Below, one piece after another: positions 60,038-64,000 of a stretch of 64,000 nt of DNA. Origin of the DNA: Arthrobacter sp. fls2-241-R2A-200 (GTDB lineage Bacteria > Actinomycetota > Actinomycetes > Actinomycetales > Micrococcaceae). Each line of letters starts with the position of its first letter. The first letter of the stretch is position 1. The notes beneath the pieces are model-generated. The model did not search any database. It saw only the letters and a program-made list of their open reading frames with translations, and was not told where the DNA came from. The DNA lies in assembly GCF_030209745.1 (NCBI RefSeq), contig NZ_JARVRJ010000017.1:186001-250000 (forward strand), given 5' to 3'. The translations under genes were made by a program, and so were the position numbers.

Positions 60038-61798
60038 TTGTCCACCACACCCTTGGCAACACTCACCGACGCACAGCGATCCGCGCGAATGGCCGATCCG
60101 AAATGGTGGCGCCAGGCAGCGGTTTACCAGATCTACCCGCGCAGCTTCTATGACGCCAATGGCGACGGTCTCGGTGACCTCAAAGGCATCACTGCGAAGG
60201 TCCCGTACCTCCAGGAGCTGGGGATCGACGCCGTCTGGCTCAGCCCGTTCTACCCCTCGGCACTGGCCGACGGCGGTTACGATGTCGATGATTACCGCAA
60301 CGTGGACCCCAAGCTGGGCACCCTTGAAGATTTCGATGAGATGGCCGCAACGCTGCACGCGGCGGGTATCAAACTCGTGGTGGACATCGTCCCCAACCAC
60401 TCCTCGGACCGGCACGAATGGTTCAAGGAAGCCCTCGCATCTCCCAAAGGCTCCGCTGCCCGGGACCGCTACATCTTCCGCGATGGCCGCGGCGAGAACG
60501 GTGAGCTGCCGCCGTCGGACTGGGACTCCGTATTCGGTGGACCCATCTGGGAGCGCATCACGGAACCGGACGGCACCCCGGGCCAGTGGTACATGCACAT
60601 CTTTGCCAAGGAACAGCCGGACTTCAATTGGGAAAACCCGGAAATCCGCGAGGACTTCCTGAAGACCCTGCGGTTCTGGTCCGACCGTGGCGTGGACGGA
60701 TTCCGCATCGACGTCGCCCACGGCATGGCAAAAGACCTCTCGGAGCCGATGCCCATGAAGGCGGACCTCGAAGCAAGGGCCCACGGCACCGATGGCTTCA
60801 TCGATGGATCGCACCCGTTCTGGGACCGGGACGAGGTCCACGAGGTCTACGCCGAGTGGCGCAAGCTCTTCAACGAGTACAACCCGCCCCGGACCGCCGT
60901 GGCCGAAGCATGGGTCCACGAGTCCCGCCGCGCGCGCTATGCCAGCCCTGAGGGCCTCGGGCAGGCTTTCAACTTCGACCTGCTGCAGTCCGACTTCGAC
61001 GCCTCATCGTTCCGGAAAATCATCACCGACAACCTGGTGGCCGCCAAGGAATCCGGCGCATCGTCCACCTGGGTGTTCTCCAACCACGACGTCGTCCGCC
61101 ACGCCACACGCTACGGACTGCCGAAGGGCGGTTCCACCGCCCAGGGAACCAACGCAGCGCAGGATGTTACGGGCGGTGAGCCCAAGGGGCAGGACGGCAA
61201 GGGGTGGCTACTCGCCGGTGCGCCCGCTGAAGAGCTCGACGTCGAACTTGGCTTGCGTCGGGCCCGCGCTGCCACGCTGTTGCTGCTCGCGCTGCCAGGC
61301 TCCGCGTACCTTTACCAAGGCGAGGAGCTCGGCTTGCGTGAAGTGGCGGAAATTCCTGACTCAGAGCGCCAGGACCCGTCCTTCTTCAGGAACAAGGGCG
61401 TGGAAATCGGCCGTGACGGGTGCCGTGTTCCGCTGCCTTGGACACCGGATGGTTCGTCCTTCGGATTCGGTGCCGGCTCCGCTCACCTGCCCCAGCCTGC
61501 ATGGTTCGCCGATTACGCTGTTTCCACGCAGGAAGGCGTGGAGGGCTCCACGCTGGAGCTGTACCGTAAGGCCCTGCGCCTGCGCAGCGAGCTCCAGACG
61601 GATGAAGAACTGGAATGGGTGGAAACCGGCAACCATGACGTACTGCACTTCAGCCGTCCAGGAGGCTGGCACACGGTTACGAACTTCGGCTCGGATCCCG
61701 TTGACCTCCCGGAAGGCGAGGTAGTTGTCAGCAGCGGTCCGCTCTCGGACGGAAAGCTGCCCGCCGACACCACTGCCTGGATCGTCAGCAAGGCCTAG
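60038..61798 (+). CDS. GH13 alpha-glucosidase (oligo-1,6-/alpha-1,4-glucosidase type)
   Basis: Hydrolyses alpha-linked glucose oligosaccharides. From TTG 60038 it has 586 residues; AAGG lies about 7 bp upstream. Catalytic nucleophile D225 (GFRIDVAHGM), acid/base E290 (AVAEAWV), transition-state D351 (FSNHDVVRH), with the N-terminal QIYPRSFYDANGDGLGDLKG. No signal peptide, so it acts on imported sugars. Longer reading upstream is not supported. Substrate (maltose, isomaltose, trehalose-like) cannot be fixed by eye. Confidence 0.93.
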   Translation: MSTTPLATLTDAQRSARMADPKWWRQAAVYQIYPRSFYDANGDGLGDLKGITAKVPYLQELGIDAVWLSPFYPSALADGGYDVDDYRNVDPKLGTLEDFDEMAATLHAAGIKLVVDIVPNHSSDRHEWFKEALASPKGSAARDRYIFRDGRGENGELPPSDWDSVFGGPIWERITEPDGTPGQWYMHIFAKEQPDFNWENPEIREDFLKTLRFWSDRGVDGFRIDVAHGMAKDLSEPMPMKADLEARAHGTDGFIDGSHPFWDRDEVHEVYAEWRKLFNEYNPPRTAVAEAWVHESRRARYASPEGLGQAFNFDLLQSDFDASSFRKIITDNLVAAKESGASSTWVFSNHDVVRHATRYGLPKGGSTAQGTNAAQDVTGGEPKGQDGKGWLLAGAPAEELDVELGLRRARAATLLLLALPGSAYLYQGEELGLREVAEIPDSERQDPSFFRNKGVEIGRDGCRVPLPWTPDGSSFGFGAGSAHLPQPAWFADYAVSTQEGVEGSTLELYRKALRLRSELQTDEELEWVETGNHDVLHFSRPGGWHTVTNFGSDPVDLPEGEVVVSSGPLSDGKLPADTTAWIVSKA

Positions 61799-61821
61799 GG
61801 AACGCGGAGAATACTGACGCA

Positions 61822-62781
61822 ATGACAACTGCGAACGGGCGGGGACGCCTCATCTATGGCTGCATGGGGCTCGGCGGACCGTGGGCCGGCACATCCTACG
61901 GTGTTGCGGAGATCGACCAGGCGGCTGCGGCGATTGAAGCCGCACGGGGCATCGGCATCGAGCTTTTCGACCATGCGGACATTTATCGCAGCGGAAAGTC
62001 CGAGGCCGTGTTCGGGGAAGTCCTCTCCCGTTCGCAAGGTTTGCGCCAGGAAATCCAGCTGCAAACCAAGTGTGGGATCAGGTTGGGGGAGCGTGGGCTG
62101 GACACGCACTACGACCTCAGCCGGGAAGCCATCCTTGAACGCGTCAACGATAGCCTCACGCGCCTTCACACCGACTACGTCGACGTTCTGCTCCTGCACC
62201 GGCCCGATCCGCTGATGGACCCCCATGAGGTGGCGGGCGCCATCGGGCAATTGATGGCTGAAGGCAAGGTGCGGCAGCTGGGTGTATCCAACATGTCCGG
62301 CGCGCAGATCGCCTTCCTCCAAGACCAGCTGGAGGTACCCATCGTGGTGAACCAGCTGGAGATGAGCCTGCTGCGCAGGGACTGGCTGGAAAGCACTGTG
62401 CTGGTCAACCACGTGGAAGGGCAGGAATACAGCTTCCCGCACGGGACCATGGAACACTGCATGGCCCGGGGAATTGAGCTTCAGGCGTACGGTTCCTTGG
62501 CGCAGGGGCGTTACACGGGAGCGGGGTCCTCAGGGATGTCACCCGCTGAATCGGCTACGGCTGGGATGCTTGAACGGTTGGCCGAAGGAAAGGGCACCAC
62601 GCCCGAGTCCGTGCTGCTGGGCTGGCTGATGAAGCACCCGGCCGGGATTTCACCGGTAGTGGGCACCACCAACCCGGATCGGATAAAGGCTTGCGCGGAC
62701 GCCGCCTCGGTGGCCCGCGCCATGTCACGCGCCGAGTGGTACGGCCTGTGGGTTACAGCTCGCGGCAGCAACATCCCCTAA
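61822..62781 (+). CDS. Aldo/keto reductase, YdhF-like
   Basis: NADPH-dependent oxidoreductase of 319 residues. Active-site Asp and Tyr are in LFDHADIYRSGKSE, with Lys in LQTKCGIR and His in VLLLHRPDPL. The C-terminal cofactor loop is ISPVVGTTNPDRIKACADA. Closest in layout to E. coli YdhF. 24 bp after the alpha-glucosidase gene, so likely co-transcribed; link to sugar use is plausible. Confidence 0.92.
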   Translation: MTTANGRGRLIYGCMGLGGPWAGTSYGVAEIDQAAAAIEAARGIGIELFDHADIYRSGKSEAVFGEVLSRSQGLRQEIQLQTKCGIRLGERGLDTHYDLSREAILERVNDSLTRLHTDYVDVLLLHRPDPLMDPHEVAGAIGQLMAEGKVRQLGVSNMSGAQIAFLQDQLEVPIVVNQLEMSLLRRDWLESTVLVNHVEGQEYSFPHGTMEHCMARGIELQAYGSLAQGRYTGAGSSGMSPAESATAGMLERLAEGKGTTPESVLLGWLMKHPAGISPVVGTTNPDRIKACADAASVARAMSRAEWYGLWVTARGSNIP

Positions 62782-62817
62782 CCACTGACCCGCACCAGAC
62801 GGGTCAGCGGTCAGGGG
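62775..62817. terminator. Hairpin between convergent genes
   Basis: CTGACCCG (62785-62792) with CGGGTCAG (62800-62807), extended imperfectly by CCCCT/AGGGG. No U-tract. Lies between the aldo/keto reductase and the converging dioxygenase gene. Confidence 0.5.
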
Positions 62818-62855
62818 ATTCGCGCCTAGGGCAACACACGCGTGCTACTTCGGCT

Positions 62856-63803
62856 CTACAGGGCAGCAGGCGCAGCGACCGAATCCACAGGGGCCACCAC
62901 CGAGTATGTGCTCGAATCGCCTTGGAGGGCCTGGCTCGGTTTGCCATGGATACTGACCGGGATGTCACCGGCGATGGTCACGCGGTTCAGCTTGCGGGGC
63001 TGTCCGTCGTAGTTGTCCGGAGCATAGTGCTGCGTGATGCGGTTATCGAAGAGAACCACTTGGTTCGGCTCCCAGTTCACGCGGACCACATTCTCCGGAC
63101 GGGTCACGTACGCCTGGAGCAGCCGGATGATGTCCCTGGACTCGGTGTTGGACAAGCCCACGATCCTGAGCCGCTGCGCGAAGCCCCCAATGAACAACCC
63201 GCGCTCGCCGGTCAAGGGGTGGACGCGCACCACGGGGTGGGCGGTTTCGAACTTCAGGCGGGTGAACTCCTTGCGCCGCTCCTCGGCATTGGCATGCTCC
63301 AGGTTCTTGGGAACCGAGTAGTCGTAGTCGTTGGTATGGATGGCCCACAAAGTGTCCGCGAAATTGCGAAGCTCCTCGGGGAGGTCCCGATAGGCGCCGG
63401 CTGATGACGCAATCAGTGTCTCGCCACCATAGGCGGGCAGGTCGATGCTCCGCAGGGTTGAAGCCTGCGGTGGGTTGACCACGAAGGTGACGTCCGTGTG
63501 CCAGTTGTTGGCCGAGCCGTTTTCGCTGTCCACGGGCAGGACATTTTCCTCGCCATCCACTGATGCGACAGTCGGGTGGGCCTTGGTCAACGGGCCGAAA
63601 TGCGAAGCGAACTTCACCTGTGCCTCATCCGTGAGGATGTTTGCCTCACGGAAAACCAGTGCCTTGTGCTCATTCAACGCGGCCCGGATCTGGCTAACGG
63701 TGTCAGCGCTGAGGTCTCCGCTGATGTCCAGCCCACGGATTTCTGCGCCGATTCGCGAGCCAAGCTTCGCGAATTCCAATTTGGTTTCGGTAATGACTGT
63801 CAT
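62856..63803 (-). CDS. TauD/TfdA-family Fe(II)/2-oxoglutarate dioxygenase
   Basis: 315 residues. Iron triad H102 and D104 (NWHTDVTF) and H259 (RITQHYAPDNY); the 2-oxoglutarate arginine is in YDGQPRKLNRVT. Resembles taurine and alkylsulfate dioxygenases (TauD/AtsK), which release sulfite or sulfate from organosulfur compounds. AGGAAAG precedes the ATG. It follows an ABC permease gene on the same strand, consistent with a sulfonate import and desulfonation operon. The exact substrate is unknown. Confidence 0.92.
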   Translation of the reverse strand: MTVITETKLEFAKLGSRIGAEIRGLDISGDLSADTVSQIRAALNEHKALVFREANILTDEAQVKFASHFGPLTKAHPTVASVDGEENVLPVDSENGSANNWHTDVTFVVNPPQASTLRSIDLPAYGGETLIASSAGAYRDLPEELRNFADTLWAIHTNDYDYSVPKNLEHANAEERRKEFTRLKFETAHPVVRVHPLTGERGLFIGGFAQRLRIVGLSNTESRDIIRLLQAYVTRPENVVRVNWEPNQVVLFDNRITQHYAPDNYDGQPRKLNRVTIAGDIPVSIHGKPSQALQGDSSTYSVVAPVDSVAAPAAL

Positions 63804-63832
63804 GGTTCTTTCCTTACTTTTGTTGTGATGGT

Positions 63833-64000
63833 TTAGGAAGCTGTGGCACCGACGGCGGTCCGCCAGCGGGAGAAGTGCCGCTCAAGGGCGACCAGCAGGA
63901 AGTTCACACCGAGCCCCAGCAGGGAGACCGTGAGGATGCCCGCATACATGTCAGGGATGAGGAAACTGCTTTGAGCGTTCACGATCAGATAGCCCAGCCC
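63833..64000 (-). CDS. ABC transporter permease, C-terminal end (TauC/SsuC-like; cut by window edge)
   Basis: I translated 55 codons from the right edge to the TAA at 63833-63835: a start GLGYLIVNAQSSFLIPDMYA and LLGLGVNFLLVALERHFSRW. This is the characteristic last part of TauC/SsuC-type sulfonate permeases. The dioxygenase gene begins 29 bp downstream. Most of the gene is outside the window. Confidence 0.8.
   Translation of the reverse strand, partial: GLGYLIVNAQSSFLIPDMYAGILTVSLLGLGVNFLLVALERHFSRWRTAVGATAS

Noticed and set aside
1-64000. Mobile elements, prophage, CRISPR, toxin-antitoxin or defence genes
   Set aside because: No transposase, integrase, terminal inverted repeats, repeat-spacer array or defence-type domains were found in any reading frame examined.

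Overview
The window looks like chromosomal DNA of a high-GC Gram-positive actinobacterium of the Arthrobacter/Paenarthrobacter type (Micrococcaceae). The signs are GTG and TTG starts with AGGAG-type ribosome binding sites, GAF-ANTAR and PucR regulators, FprA-type ferredoxin reductases, a DtxR/IdeR-like iron box, and tRNAs without an encoded CCA. The genus is an inference from protein resemblance. Almost every gene is an intact metabolic, transport or regulatory gene. I see no prophage, insertion sequence, CRISPR array, rRNA or known defence island.

Layout. 1-5.4 kb: an amino-acid permease and an Orn/Lys/Arg decarboxylase (cut by the window edge), divergent from a PucR-type regulator and glutaminase. 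5.5-8.3 kb: siroheme synthase CysG followed by a ferredoxin-NADP reductase. 8.4-10.4 kb: a translationally coupled CynX-type exporter and GntR regulator behind a clear palindromic operator. 10.4-14.9 kb: a PucR regulator divergent from gamma-aminobutyraldehyde dehydrogenase and GABA transaminase, a polyamine/GABA degradation unit. 15-17.6 kb: RarD-type transporter and a second FprA paralogue. 17.7-22.8 kb: a GAF-domain activator, an acetaldehyde-type aldehyde dehydrogenase, its DUF779 companion and an amino-acid permease. 22.9-24.8 kb: two GAF-ANTAR genes (one frameshifted) flanking an unknown small gene. 25.2-28 kb: DUF2461, catalase and its Fur-family regulator. 28-34.6 kb: MFS exporter, HtpX, the efeUOB iron uptake operon with an iron box, YajQ. 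34.8-39.5 kb: small unknown genes, tRNA-Tyr, a potassium channel, a thioesterase with a palindromic operator, an ABC exporter and its TetR regulator. 39.7-46.3 kb: thioredoxin, acyl-CoA synthetase, DNA glycosylase, VOC protein, cystathionine beta-synthase and gamma-synthase/lyase (transsulfuration). 46.4-52.8 kb: HxlR/MFS pair, acyl-CoA dehydrogenase, a truncated YciI remnant, a short KdpD-like kinase with KdpE, MOSC protein. 53-56.3 kb: DEAD-box helicase with a long leader, LysM protein, tRNA-Thr and tRNA-Met. 56.3-64 kb: NAD(P)-binding protein, CPA1 antiporter, ROK regulator with a GH13 alpha-glucosidase, aldo/keto reductase, and a TauD-type dioxygenase following an ABC permease (cut by the window edge).

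The most unusual structure is not a gene cluster. At least seven genes end in short tandem duplications (8-20 bp units) that include or abut the stop codon, so stop codons are repeated; in several cases the copies cover all three reading frames. Other points worth a second look are the GAF-ANTAR frameshift, a 73-residue protein whose pattern resembles Sm/LSm folds, several near-perfect operators, and two very long-stemmed intergenic hairpins.
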